DNA of 64,000 nucleotides, from positions 3,782,001-3,846,000 of the forward strand of contig NZ_QBDT01000001.1 of the NCBI RefSeq assembly GCF_004124325.1. The letters run 5' to 3'. Both the position numbers and the translations under genes were made by a program. Under the pieces are notes generated by a model. It was not told the origin of the DNA, did no database searches, and worked only from the letters and a program-made list of their open reading frames with translations. Positions 34,306-46,924 of the stretch are shown one piece after another (within the stretch, counting starts at the first letter, position 1; each line of letters starts with the position of its first letter). This stretch comes from Streptomyces sp. L2. GTDB taxonomy: Bacteria; Actinomycetota; Actinomycetes; Streptomycetales; Streptomycetaceae.

Positions 34306-34335
34306 AGGCCCCCGGCCGATCGTGGCCGGGGGCCT
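34306..34335. terminator. Intrinsic terminator beside the tRNA-like fragment
   Basis: Perfect 12-bp inverted repeat AGGCCCCCGGCC / GGCCGGGGGCCT with a 6-nt loop. It lies 10 bp from the tRNA-Ile-like fragment, the same relation that the terminator at 35447-35480 has to the real tRNA-Ile. Confidence 0.8.
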
Positions 34336-34345
34336 TCTCTCCTGA

Positions 34346-34386
34346 TGGGGCAGACAGGATTTGAACCTGAGGTCTCATCGTCATCA
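34346..34386 (-). repeat. Degenerate copy of the tRNA-Ile 3' end
   Basis: Aligned with 35489-35529 this stretch is identical at 35 of 41 positions, including an uninterrupted 16-bp ACAGGATTTGAACCTG (T-arm) and the acceptor GGGGC. The rest of the tRNA is not present in recognisable form. It is either a tRNA pseudogene fragment or the left attachment site of a small integrated island. Confidence 0.75.
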
Positions 34387-34486
34387 AATCGATCACGGTG
34401 ACACCGCGAGCTTAGCCAACCGATACCGCTCGCAGGCGGCTCGTTCCCTGAAGTTCAGTGCCTACCACCCCTGTCGTGCTTGTCGG

Positions 34487-34984
34487 TCAGCCGGTGGCGC
34501 CGGTCGCTCCGGTGGCGCCAGTCGCACCGGTGGCCCCAGTCGCACCGGTGGCCCCAGTCGCACCGGTCGCTCCCGTGGCCCCAGTGCCGCCGGAGCCGCA
34601 ACCGCCACCACCTGTCGGAGCGGTCGCCGCCGTAGCTCCAGTAGCTCCGGTAGCAGCAGTAGCCGCCGTCGCGCCTGTGGCCGCCGTGGCACCAGTTGCG
34701 CCCGTTCCCGCGGTAGCGCCGGTGGCTCCAGTGGCAGCGGTAGCAGCCGTAGCTCCGGTCGCCGCCGTAGCAGCGGTAGCTCCAGTGGCCGCTGTGGCAG
34801 CGGAACCACAGGCTCCACTGCCTGTCGGAGCGGTGGCAGCCGTGGCTCCGGTAGCGGCGGTGGCGGCGGTGGCCCCCGTGGCAGCAGTGGCAGCGGTGGC
34901 TCCGGTGTCGGCGTAGGCGACCGTCGCCGGGACGGACATGGCGACTGCTAACGCGGCAGCCGCGGTTAAGGTACGTAACGTCAC
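34487..34984 (-). CDS. Secreted (Ala/Gly)-Ala-Thr tripeptide-repeat protein
   Basis: 165 residues from GTG 34984, preceded by GGGAG. Residues 1-25 are a clear signal peptide (basic start, hydrophobic [13 protein letters not shown] cleavage). The mature protein is about 37 tripeptides of the form Gly-Ala-Thr or Ala-Ala-Thr in three blocks, separated by two linkers, GSGACGS and GGGGCGSGG, each with one cysteine. The last block is ten Gly-Ala-Thr in a row. Every third residue is Thr, an ideal O-glycosylation pattern. The opposite strand is also open but lacks a signal peptide. Function unknown. Confidence 0.75.
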   Translation of the reverse strand: MTLRTLTAAAALAVAMSVPATVAYADTGATAATAATGATAATAATGATAATAPTGSGACGSAATAATGATAATAATGATAATAATGATGATAGTGATGATAATGATAATAATGATGATAATAPTGGGGCGSGGTGATGATGATGATGATGATGATGATGATGATG

Positions 34985-35131
34985 GACAGGTTCTCCCTGT
35001 TCGACAGTAAGGACCCTCTCAGCACAACAGCGATCCTTCGCGGGCGCATGCGGAGCTACGCCATTCGGGTGATGAGAGGATTCCGTTCAGTCGTGGCGCT
35101 GCCGGCCGTTGCCTGAGTAGTCACGCGGCGG

Positions 35132-35428
35132 GTGGTGGCTCGGCCAGTGTTCCGGCCCTTCTCAGCCCATCCTGTGCCCCAGTTCTCACCCCTCACACCG
35201 TCGCCTTCACACACCGTGGAGCGAGCGTGGTTCATGCGGTTCATGCCCCCCAGGCGGAGCGCGCCACTGGACGAACGACCTGGACGCCACGACGCGGCTG
35301 ACGTCCTGCGCGGCCTGGCCCGCCTCGCCGCCGGAGCCGCCGCTGCTTACGTCCAGATCGCCGCCCCGACTCCTGGATCAGGCCACCCTCGCCGGCGTAC
35401 TGAGCTGAGAGATCTGCTCATCCGCTGA
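35132..35428 (+). CDS. Doubtful small ORF
   Basis: 98 residues; the only ORF of note in this 500-bp interval. A shorter version from an ATG near 35234 has a helical Ala-rich centre. Composition and third-position G/C are ambiguous, and no homologous motif is visible, so it could be non-coding. Kept with low confidence because the interval would otherwise be empty. Confidence 0.25.
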   Translation: MVARPVFRPFSAHPVPQFSPLTPSPSHTVERAWFMRFMPPRRSAPLDERPGRHDAADVLRGLARLAAGAAAAYVQIAAPTPGSGHPRRRTELRDLLIR

Positions 35429-35446
35429 TGTCATCCATGGATGTCA

Positions 35447-35480
35447 AAGAACCCCCAGCCGGTATCGGCTGGGGGTTCTT
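35447..35480 (-). terminator. Terminator of tRNA-Ile
   Basis: Perfect 15-bp inverted repeat AAGAACCCCCAGCCG / CGGCTGGGGGTTCTT with a 4-nt loop, 5 bp beyond the 3' end of the tRNA. Confidence 0.9.
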
Positions 35481-35485
35481 CTCGC

Positions 35486-35562
35486 TGGTGGGGCTAACAG
35501 GATTTGAACCTGTGGCCTCATCCTTATCAGGGATGCGCTCTAACCAACTGAGCTATAGCCCC
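35486..35562 (-). tRNA. tRNA-Ile (anticodon GAT), CCA encoded
   Basis: Full cloverleaf on the minus strand: acceptor GGGGCTA / TAGCCCC, D-arm AGCTCAGTTGGTTAGAGC, anticodon stem CATCC/GGATG around loop CTGATAA, T-arm with GGTTCAAATCC, and an encoded CCA. Its 3' half is the source of the fragment at 34346-34386. Confidence 0.95.
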
Positions 35563-35725
35563 GCCGCGCTCTGCGGGGGTGTGTCCCGCGCGCTGACTCC
35601 TGAAGATTAGCGCACGACCGGGGAAGTCCCAAAATCGGTTGTCGGGGGACCGTCAGGGCACGTGGCGGGGGTGCGGGGGCCGGATTTCGCCGGCCCCGCC
35701 ACTCGCCGTCGGCGAGGGCCCGCCA

Positions 35726-35784
35726 CTCGTCCTCGGCAAAGCCCCCGCTACTCGTCCTCGGCAAAGCCCCCGCTACTCGTCCTC
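35726..35784. repeat. 25-bp tandem duplication over the DUF3566 stop codon
   Basis: A 25-bp unit, CTCGTCCTCGGCAAAGCCCC plus CGCTA, occurs at 35726-35750 and 35751-35775, with a partial third copy after it. Each unit contains the TAG stop of the minus-strand gene, so the duplication lies just past the coding end. Confidence 0.8.
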
Positions 35785-36720
35785 CGCGAGGGTCAGCTCG
35801 ACGCCGCCCACGAAGCCCGCGGAGAGGTTGTAGATGAACGCGCCGAGGGTCGCCAGCGCGGTGGCGAGGACGACGTCGATGACCGCGATGATCGCCGTGA
35901 ACATCAGGACGTGCGGCAGCGACAGGAACGACTGGAGGTCGAAGCCGTTCGACTCGTTGGAGCCGGTCGCCTCCGAGATCGTGCCGCCGACCGTGGCGAA
36001 CACGCCCATCGCGTCCATGACCATCCACAGCACCGCCGACGCGACGATCGTGCAGATGCCCAGCGCGATGGAGAGCAGGAAGCTGACCTTCATCACGGAC
36101 CACGGGTCGGCCTTGGCGACGCGCAGCCGCGCCTTGCGGGTGCGGGGGGTGGTGCGCGCGCCGGTGCGGGGGCGCCGTACCCCGGCGGTACCGCCCGTGC
36201 TCCCGGCGACGCCCGCGGTGCCCGCGACGCCCTGGGCCGGGTAGGCCTGCGGGGGGTGGTAGGGGCCGGCCGGCTGCTGCGGGCCGCGCTCGCCGGGCAG
36301 CGGGGAGGACGACTGCGTTCCGCCCGGGGCGGCCGAGCCGGCCGCCGTCTGCGGTCCTCGGGTGTCCGTCACAGTTCCCCCCTGGGATCCATGCTTGTCG
36401 GAAGAGGCCTGCGAAGAGTCCTGCGAAGAGTCCTGCGGATGGTCCTGCGAGGAATTGCGCGGGCCGGCCGCGGAGGCCTTCACCGGCTTGAGGTTCGTCG
36501 TGTGCGGATCGGGCGCGTTTCCGGCGGCCGCCGCGGAGGCCCGCGCAGATGCCGCCGAAGCAGCCGCTCCGGAAGTCGCCGCGGAGGCCACCTGCGCGGC
36601 CCCCGCCTTGCCCTTCGCCCGCTTCGCACGCGCGCCGGAGCCACGGCCGCCGCCGTCCGCGTCCGTACCCGTGGAGGTACCGGCCGATCCGGCGCCCGTG
36701 GCTCCGCTCACGTGACTCAC
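35773..36720 (-). CDS. DUF3566 membrane protein next to gyrA
   Basis: 315 residues from GTG 36720 (GTG 36711 is an alternative). Residues 1-190 are a disordered, Ala/Ser/Gly/Pro-rich cytoplasmic extension. The DUF3566 domain (about residues 200-315) follows: an RKARLRVAKADPWSVMKVSF start, a membrane segment near 218-240 and another near 275-300. DUF3566 genes are found right after gyrA throughout the actinobacteria. The gap to gyrA is 8 bp, so they are one transcript. Function unknown, possibly linked to cell division or the envelope. Confidence 0.9.
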   Translation of the reverse strand: MSHVSGATGAGSAGTSTGTDADGGGRGSGARAKRAKGKAGAAQVASAATSGAAASAASARASAAAAGNAPDPHTTNLKPVKASAAGPRNSSQDHPQDSSQDSSQASSDKHGSQGGTVTDTRGPQTAAGSAAPGGTQSSSPLPGERGPQQPAGPYHPPQAYPAQGVAGTAGVAGSTGGTAGVRRPRTGARTTPRTRKARLRVAKADPWSVMKVSFLLSIALGICTIVASAVLWMVMDAMGVFATVGGTISEATGSNESNGFDLQSFLSLPHVLMFTAIIAVIDVVLATALATLGAFIYNLSAGFVGGVELTLAEDE

Positions 36721-36728
36721 TCCTCGTG

Positions 36729-39323
<2,595 letters not shown>

Positions 39324-39365
39324 TGCTGGTGGGGATCCTTCCTGGTGCGGTCAGCTGAGACCGAC

Positions 39366-41798
<2,433 letters not shown>

Positions 41799-41913
41799 CG
41801 TGCGTCAACCCGCAGATCTCATGCGTCAGCGGGGGATCCCGTGGGTCAGCCGGGGCCCGTGCGTCAGCCGCAGATCCCGTGCGCCAGCCGGGGATCCCAT
41901 GGGTCACCCGTAG
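41799..41913. repeat. Degenerate 20-bp tandem repeat at the end of dciA
   Basis: About six units of roughly 20 bp with consensus GTGCGTCAGCCGCAGATCCC. Successive copies vary (for example GTGGGTCAGCCGGGGCCC, GTGCGCCAGCCGGGGATCCC). The block runs across the dciA stop and is otherwise non-coding. Confidence 0.8.
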
Positions 41914-42473
41914 GTATCGCCGGGTCCCGTGCTCCCGGGAGCGCGCAGCGGGCCGTAGCGGCGGGCCGGGCCGCCGGGGCCGTTGACCTTGATCACCCGG
42001 ACCGTGCCGTGCCCCAGGTCCTCGTTCAGCCGGGCCACCAGCGCCGGGGCCAGCAGCCGCAGCTGGGTCGCCCAGGCCGTGGAGTCGCAGGCCACGGACA
42101 GCACCCGCTCGTCCTCGTCGTACCGCTGCGGCACGCAGTGCTTCGCCAGGTCCTCCCCGACGATCTGCGGCCAGCGGCCCATGACGCCACCCACCGCGGC
42201 CGGCGCCTCCCAGCCGCGCTCGGTGATCAGCCGGTTGATCGCGGCACCCAGCGCCATCGGGTCGCGCCCGTCCGCGCGCGCGCCGGAGCGCAGACCGCCT
42301 CCGCGCCGCGCCTGCTTCTTCTGCCGCGCCGCGTCCCCACGCGCGCGTGCCTGTTCCTTCGCGGCGCGCAACGCCACGCGCGCGAGGTCGACGCCGGAGG
42401 GCTCGCCCGCGCCCGGCGGCTTCCGCGCGCCCGCGTTCCCGTCGTCGCCGGGGGCCGGCTCCTCGGTGCTCAC
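41904..42473 (-). CDS. dciA: DciA-type helicase loader (DUF721)
   Basis: 189 residues. The N-terminal half is Ala/Arg/Lys-rich and disordered, and the C-terminal half has the DUF721 core with [20 protein letters not shown] (about residues 93-112) and a [17 protein letters not shown] segment near 138-154. DciA recruits the replicative helicase DnaB in bacteria lacking DnaC. It overlaps the end of recF by 4 bp (ATGA), consistent with the dnaN-recF-dciA-gyr cluster. Confidence 0.92.
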   Translation of the reverse strand: MSTEEPAPGDDGNAGARKPPGAGEPSGVDLARVALRAAKEQARARGDAARQKKQARRGGGLRSGARADGRDPMALGAAINRLITERGWEAPAAVGGVMGRWPQIVGEDLAKHCVPQRYDEDERVLSVACDSTAWATQLRLLAPALVARLNEDLGHGTVRVIKVNGPGGPARRYGPLRAPGSTGPGDTYG

Positions 42474-43627
42474 GCCCGCTCCACCGTCCCGCCGGCCACC
42501 GCGTACCGGACGCCCGCCAGCACATGCGGTACGTCGTCGTCCACGGCGGCCGTGACCAGCACCTGCTCGCCGGGCGCGACCAGCTCGGCCAGCCGCTCCC
42601 GGCGGCGGGCGTCCAGCTCGGCGAAGACGTCGTCCAGCACGAGCACCGGCTCGTTGCCCTCCGCGCGCAGCAGGTCGTACGACGCGAGGCGCAGCGCCAG
42701 CGCGTACGACCAGGACTCGCCGTGCGAGGCGTACCCCTTGGCCGGCAACTGACCGAGCCTGAGCACCAGATCGTCGCGATGCGGGCCCACCAGGGTGACC
42801 CCGCGCTCGATCTCCTGCTTGCGCACCTCGGTGAGGGCGTCCATCAGCTGCGCGTAGAGGTCCTCGCGCGCGTGGGCGTCACCGGACCCGGACGGCCTGT
42901 CCTCGACCGACGGCTTGTACGCGGCGGACGGCTTGTACTCCAGCACGATCGGACCGCCGCCCGGCGCCAGTTGCTCGTACGCCTTGTCGGCCAGCGGCTG
43001 CAGCGCCGCGACGAGGTCCAGGCGCCGGGCCAGCAACTCGGCGCCCGCGCGCGCGAGATGCTGGTCCCACACGTCCAGGGTGGACAGGTCCATGGCGCGT
43101 CCGCCGTGCCGCCGGGCCAGCGCGGCGGTCTTCAGGAGCGTGTTGCGCTGCTTGAGCACCCGCTCGTAGTCGGAGCGCACGCCCGCCATGCGCGGGGAGC
43201 GCGCCGTGATCAGCTCGTCCAGGAACCGCCGCCGCTCCCCGGGATCCCCCTTCACCAGCGCGAGATCCTCGGGCGCGAACAGCACCGTCCGTACGATGCC
43301 CAGCACATCCCGCGGTCTGACCTGCGAGGACCGGTTGATCCGGGCCCGGTTGGCGCGGCCCGGGTTCAGCTCCAGCTCGACCAGCTGCTGCCGCTCGCCC
43401 TGGCGGACCTGCGCCCGGATCACCGCCCGCTCGGCGCCCATGCGCACCAGCGGCGCGTCGGAGGACACGCGGTGGCTGCCGAGGGTCGCGAGGTAGCCGA
43501 CCGCCTCGACGAGGTTGGTCTTGCCCTGTCCGTTGGGGCCGACGAAGGCGGTGACGCCCGGGTCGAGCGGAACCTCGGCCCGGGCGTACGAGCGGAAGTC
43601 GGCCAGCGAAAGATGCGTGACGTGCAT
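42470..43627 (-). CDS. recF: Recombination mediator RecF
   Basis: 385 residues. It has the P-loop GPNGQGKTN (about residues 30-38), the LVGPHRDD segment (about 283-290), the ABC-type signature [15 protein letters not shown] (about 307-321) and the Walker [13 protein letters not shown] (about 335-346). RecF loads RecA at single-strand gaps with RecO and RecR. An insertion with Ser/Pro/Lys around residues 230-255 is longer than in most RecF proteins. Confidence 0.97.
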   Translation of the reverse strand: MHVTHLSLADFRSYARAEVPLDPGVTAFVGPNGQGKTNLVEAVGYLATLGSHRVSSDAPLVRMGAERAVIRAQVRQGERQQLVELELNPGRANRARINRSSQVRPRDVLGIVRTVLFAPEDLALVKGDPGERRRFLDELITARSPRMAGVRSDYERVLKQRNTLLKTAALARRHGGRAMDLSTLDVWDQHLARAGAELLARRLDLVAALQPLADKAYEQLAPGGGPIVLEYKPSAAYKPSVEDRPSGSGDAHAREDLYAQLMDALTEVRKQEIERGVTLVGPHRDDLVLRLGQLPAKGYASHGESWSYALALRLASYDLLRAEGNEPVLVLDDVFAELDARRRERLAELVAPGEQVLVTAAVDDDVPHVLAGVRYAVAGGTVERA

Positions 43628-43674
43628 GGTCGTCCCGCCGACCTCCTTCCTGTCGTGTTCCGGCTACTTCTTCT

Positions 43675-44553
43675 CTACGGCTTCTTCTCTACGGCGTGGC
43701 CGCCGAACTGGTTGCGCAGCGCGGCGATCATCTTCATCTGCGGCGAGTCCTCCTGCCGGGAGGCGAACCGCGCGAACAGCGAGGCCGTGATCGCGGGCAG
43801 CGGCACGGCGTGGTCGATGGCCGCCTCCACGGTCCACCGGCCCTCACCCGAGTCCTGGGCGAAGCCGCGCAGCCCGGCCAGGTGCTCGTCCTCGTCGAGG
43901 GCGTTCACCGCGAGGTCCAGCAGCCAGGAACGGATGACCGTGCCTTCCTGCCAGGAGCGGAAGACCTCGCGGACGTTCTCCACGGAGTCGACCTTCTCCA
44001 GCAGCTCCCAGCCCTCGGCGTAAGCCTGCATCATCGCGTACTCGATGCCGTTGTGGACCATCTTCGCGAAGTGGCCCGCGCCGACCTTCCCCGCGTGCAC
44101 CGCGCCGAAGTCGCCCTCCGGCTTGAGCGCGTCGAAGACCGGCCGCACCTTGGCGACGTTCTCGGCGTCGCCGCCGTACATCAGCGCGTACCCGTTCTCC
44201 AGGCCCCAGACGCCGCCGGAGACCCCGCAGTCGACGAAGCCTATGCCCTTGGCGGCCAGCTCCTCGGCGTGCTTCTCGTCGTCCGTCCAGCGGGAGTTGC
44301 CGCCGTCCACGACCACGTCACCGGGCTCCAGCAGCTCGGCCAGCCGGTCGACGGTCGTCTGCGTGGGCTCGCCGGCCGGGACCATCACCCAGACCACGCG
44401 CGGAGCGCTGAGCTTGCCCACAAGGTCTTCCAGGCTGTGGACATCCGCGAGGTCCGCGTTCCGGTCGTATCCGATGACGGTGTGGCCCGCGCGGCGAATC
44501 CGCTCGCGCATGTTGCCGCCCATCTTCCCGAGGCCGACGAGACCGAGCTCCAT
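43675..44553 (-). CDS. gnd: 6-phosphogluconate dehydrogenase, short decarboxylating type
   Basis: 292 residues, the short (Gnd/YqeC) class as opposed to the 470-residue form. The NAD(P) loop GLGKMGGNM (residues 7-15), VDGGNSRW (about 84-91) and the substrate loop CGVSGGVWGLENGYALM (about 108-124) are present, and the catalytic KMVHNG lies near 168-173. It makes ribulose 5-phosphate and NAD(P)H. The location between recF and dnaN is a Streptomyces feature. Confidence 0.93.
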   Translation of the reverse strand: MELGLVGLGKMGGNMRERIRRAGHTVIGYDRNADLADVHSLEDLVGKLSAPRVVWVMVPAGEPTQTTVDRLAELLEPGDVVVDGGNSRWTDDEKHAEELAAKGIGFVDCGVSGGVWGLENGYALMYGGDAENVAKVRPVFDALKPEGDFGAVHAGKVGAGHFAKMVHNGIEYAMMQAYAEGWELLEKVDSVENVREVFRSWQEGTVIRSWLLDLAVNALDEDEHLAGLRGFAQDSGEGRWTVEAAIDHAVPLPAITASLFARFASRQEDSPQMKMIAALRNQFGGHAVEKKP

Positions 44554-44674
44554 CAGTTGTGTTCCTTAGGTCGCTGTGTGTGACGTGAAGGCACTTTCGC
44601 ACCCACGTACGACCCTAAACCCGGACGTAGCGCCTCTCGGCAGCGGCCTGCGCGCCCCCTAGCTGCGGGCATGC

Positions 44675-44777
44675 GTGCCTCCCCCAGTGCCTTAAGGGCC
44701 TGGGGGGACCCCCAGGGCGGCACAGGTGGGCGGTGGGGGTCTCCCCGCTTGAGCGAAGCCGAGAGTGGGGGAGGCAC
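44675..44777. repeat. Streptomyces-type palindromic repeat element
   Basis: Outer perfect 12-bp inverted repeat GTGCCTCCCCCA / TGGGGGAGGCAC at 44675-44686 and 44766-44777. Two inner hairpins lie between (one near 44681-44706, one around the GCTTGAGCGAAGCC near 44748-44760). Nearly the same sequence is scattered through many Streptomyces genomes as an intergenic repeat, from memory. It lies in the gap between gnd and dnaN. Confidence 0.7.
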
Positions 44778-44864
44778 CCTGCACGCGCCGGTAAGCGACC
44801 CCACCCCCGCCCAGCCACGGCACCGGGCACCCACAAGAGCACCCCGACCCTGTGGACGAAAACC

Positions 44865-45995
44865 TCAGCCGCTCAACCGCACCGGCATGATCAGGTACTT
44901 GTACGCATCGTCGGCCTCCGCGTCCACCGCCGGCTTCCCACTCAACAGCGCCGGCTTCGTGGACGTAGTGAACGACAACTGCGCCACCGGCGAGTCGATC
45001 GCGCTCAACCCGTCCAGCAGGAACGTCGGGTTGAAGGCGATCGAGATGTCGTCGCCCTCCAGCTGCGCGTCCACCCTCTCCACAGCCTGTGCGTCGTCGC
45101 TCGACCCGGCCTCCAGGATCAGCACGCCCTGCTCGAAGCTGAGCCGCACCGGGGTGTTCCGCTCGGCGACCAGCGCCACACGCTTGACGGCCTCCACGAA
45201 CGGCGCGGTCTCGATCACGGCGACCGAGTTGAACTCGGTCGGGAACAGCGTCCGGTACTTCGGCAGGTCGCCTTCCAGCAGCCGCGTCGTCGTACGGCGC
45301 CCCGCGCCCTCGAAGCCGATCAGCCCCTCGCCCGCGCCCGAGCCGGACAGCGCCAGCGTGACGGTGTCGCCCGCGCCGAGCGCCTTCGCGGTGTCCAGCA
45401 GCGTCTTCGCCGGGACGAGGGCGACGGCGGACGCCTCCGGGTTCTCCGGCTTCCACAGGAACTCGCGGACCGCGAAGCGGTAGCGGTCGGTGGAGGCCAG
45501 GGTGACCGTGTCGCCCTCGATCTCGATCCGCACACCGGTGAGGACCGGCAGCGTGTCGTCACGGCCGGCGGCGATGGCCACCTGGGAGACGGCGGCCGCG
45601 AAGACCTCACCGGGGACCGTGCCGGTGGCGGTCGGCATCTGCGGCAGCGCCGGGTACTCCTCCACAGGCAGTGTGTGGAGCGTGAAGCGCGAGGAGCCGC
45701 AGACCACCGTCGCCCGTACACCGTCTGTGGAAATCTCCACCGGCCTGTTGGGGAGGGCGCGGCAGATGTCGGCGAGCAGCCGGCCGGAGACGAGGACGGT
45801 GCCCTCCTCCTCGACCTCCGCCTCGACGCTCACCCGAGCGGAGACCTCGTAGTCGAAGCTCGACAGGCTCAGCTGGCCTTCCTCGGCCTTCAGCAGCAGG
45901 CCGGCGAGGACAGGCGCCGGCGGACGGGCCGGGAGGCTGCGTGCCGCCCACGCCACTGCCTCCGCGAGTACGTCGCGTTCCACCCGGATCTTCAC
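44865..45995 (-). CDS. dnaN: DNA polymerase III sliding clamp
   Basis: 376 residues, ATG start. Three repeated beta-clamp domains cover the full length, beginning MKIRVERDVLAEAVAWAARS and ending YLIMPVRLS, the conserved C-terminal clamp motif. It encircles DNA and holds polymerase III and many partner proteins. It is downstream of oriC and reads toward gnd. The gap to dnaA is the origin. Confidence 0.97.
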   Translation of the reverse strand: MKIRVERDVLAEAVAWAARSLPARPPAPVLAGLLLKAEEGQLSLSSFDYEVSARVSVEAEVEEEGTVLVSGRLLADICRALPNRPVEISTDGVRATVVCGSSRFTLHTLPVEEYPALPQMPTATGTVPGEVFAAAVSQVAIAAGRDDTLPVLTGVRIEIEGDTVTLASTDRYRFAVREFLWKPENPEASAVALVPAKTLLDTAKALGAGDTVTLALSGSGAGEGLIGFEGAGRRTTTRLLEGDLPKYRTLFPTEFNSVAVIETAPFVEAVKRVALVAERNTPVRLSFEQGVLILEAGSSDDAQAVERVDAQLEGDDISIAFNPTFLLDGLSAIDSPVAQLSFTTSTKPALLSGKPAVDAEADDAYKYLIMPVRLSG

Positions 45996-46195
45996 CGTAA
46001 GCCGCCTCCTGCTGTTGCTACTGAGTCCTCCGACTCGGTGTCACCGCCCCCTGCGATGGGAAGGACACCGGGGACCAGTCTGACGCACCGCACTGACAGT
46101 AGGTGCCCGTCGGGGTCAAGTCGCTCCGAGGGACGGTCGGGCGACCGAGGGCGAGTTGTGCACAGGCCCCGCTTCAAAACTGATTCCGAGCTCTC

Positions 46196-46745
46196 TCTAG
46201 TTGGTCGTAGTAGTAGGGGCTGTGGATACCGTGGATAACTTCGTTTTCCCAGCTCAGGGCCCAGATTTTGTCCACTGCCCCTGTGGGCGGAGCCGGTGGA
46301 CAACTCGCCTCTTCTGTGGAGAACAGAAAGTTCTGCACACTCCGCCCACAGGGAAGGGCGAGTTCTCCCCAGCTGCGTCCCCAGGTTCGGCGACGTTTCC
46401 CACAGCCCCCTTCGGCACCTTGGTGTGACGCCTTTCACTCGACGCGGTGACAGGGTGCGTCGCGTTGCCGAACAGTGGACAGACTTGTGGAGAAGGGCAA
46501 GATTCTTGGGGACAACGGGGCTCAGCCTGTGGGTTCCCCGTGGACAACTTCGTGCACAGGCTGTGGATCTCCGCGTTGTCCACAGTCTGTGGAGATCCTT
46601 TGTCCACGATTCCACAGGCATCTGACCTGGGGCTTCGGTGCTGTGGCGGCTGCCCTGTGGACGCCGCTCGGGACAACTTCGCGGTCCCCAGGATGTGGAC
46701 GGAAAAAAGTCCCCGAATCTGTGGAGAGAGGCCGTAACCCGGCGG
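46196..46745. other. oriC: Chromosomal replication origin oriC
   Basis: The 929-bp gap between dnaN and dnaA contains about 15 DnaA boxes in both orientations. A perfect TTGTCCACA is at 46576-46584, with near matches at 46221, 46230, 46268, 46295, 46474, 46485, 46507, 46539, 46562, 46589, 46600, 46656 and 46694. The location in the dnaN-dnaA gap and the cluster of TGTGGAnAA-type sites are those of known Streptomyces oriC. A short A-run (GGAAAAAAGT) near 46701 is the only AT-rich patch. Confidence 0.92.
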
Positions 46746-46867
46746 CTATTCGAACACCGGCGGCGCGGGACTGGCGAGGACTGGGGCGGGACTGTCGCGG
46801 GCCGGGGCCGGTGAAGGCGGCCGAGGGATGCGCCGAGCGGCGGGGCCGCGTGCCGGTGGACGGCGAA

Positions 46868-46900
46868 GGGCGCCTCCGGGAATCGCTCCCGAAGGCGCCC
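46868..46900 (-). terminator. dnaA terminator
   Basis: Inverted repeat GGGCGCCT / AGGCGCCC with an inner CGGGA / TCCCG stem, beginning 25 bp beyond the dnaA stop on the minus strand. Confidence 0.75.
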
Positions 46901-46924
46901 TCAGCGCCGGCGTACGGCCGCCGG

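Noticed and set aside
34458-34916. Plus-strand Ala-Pro-Val repeat ORF opposite the Ala-Thr repeat gene
   Set aside because: It lacks a signal peptide or ribosome binding site. The minus strand has both and ends at a plausible stop.
35056-35244. 62-residue minus-strand ORF beside tRNA-Ile
   Set aside because: No ribosome binding site, Arg/Thr-rich composition and no conserved feature.
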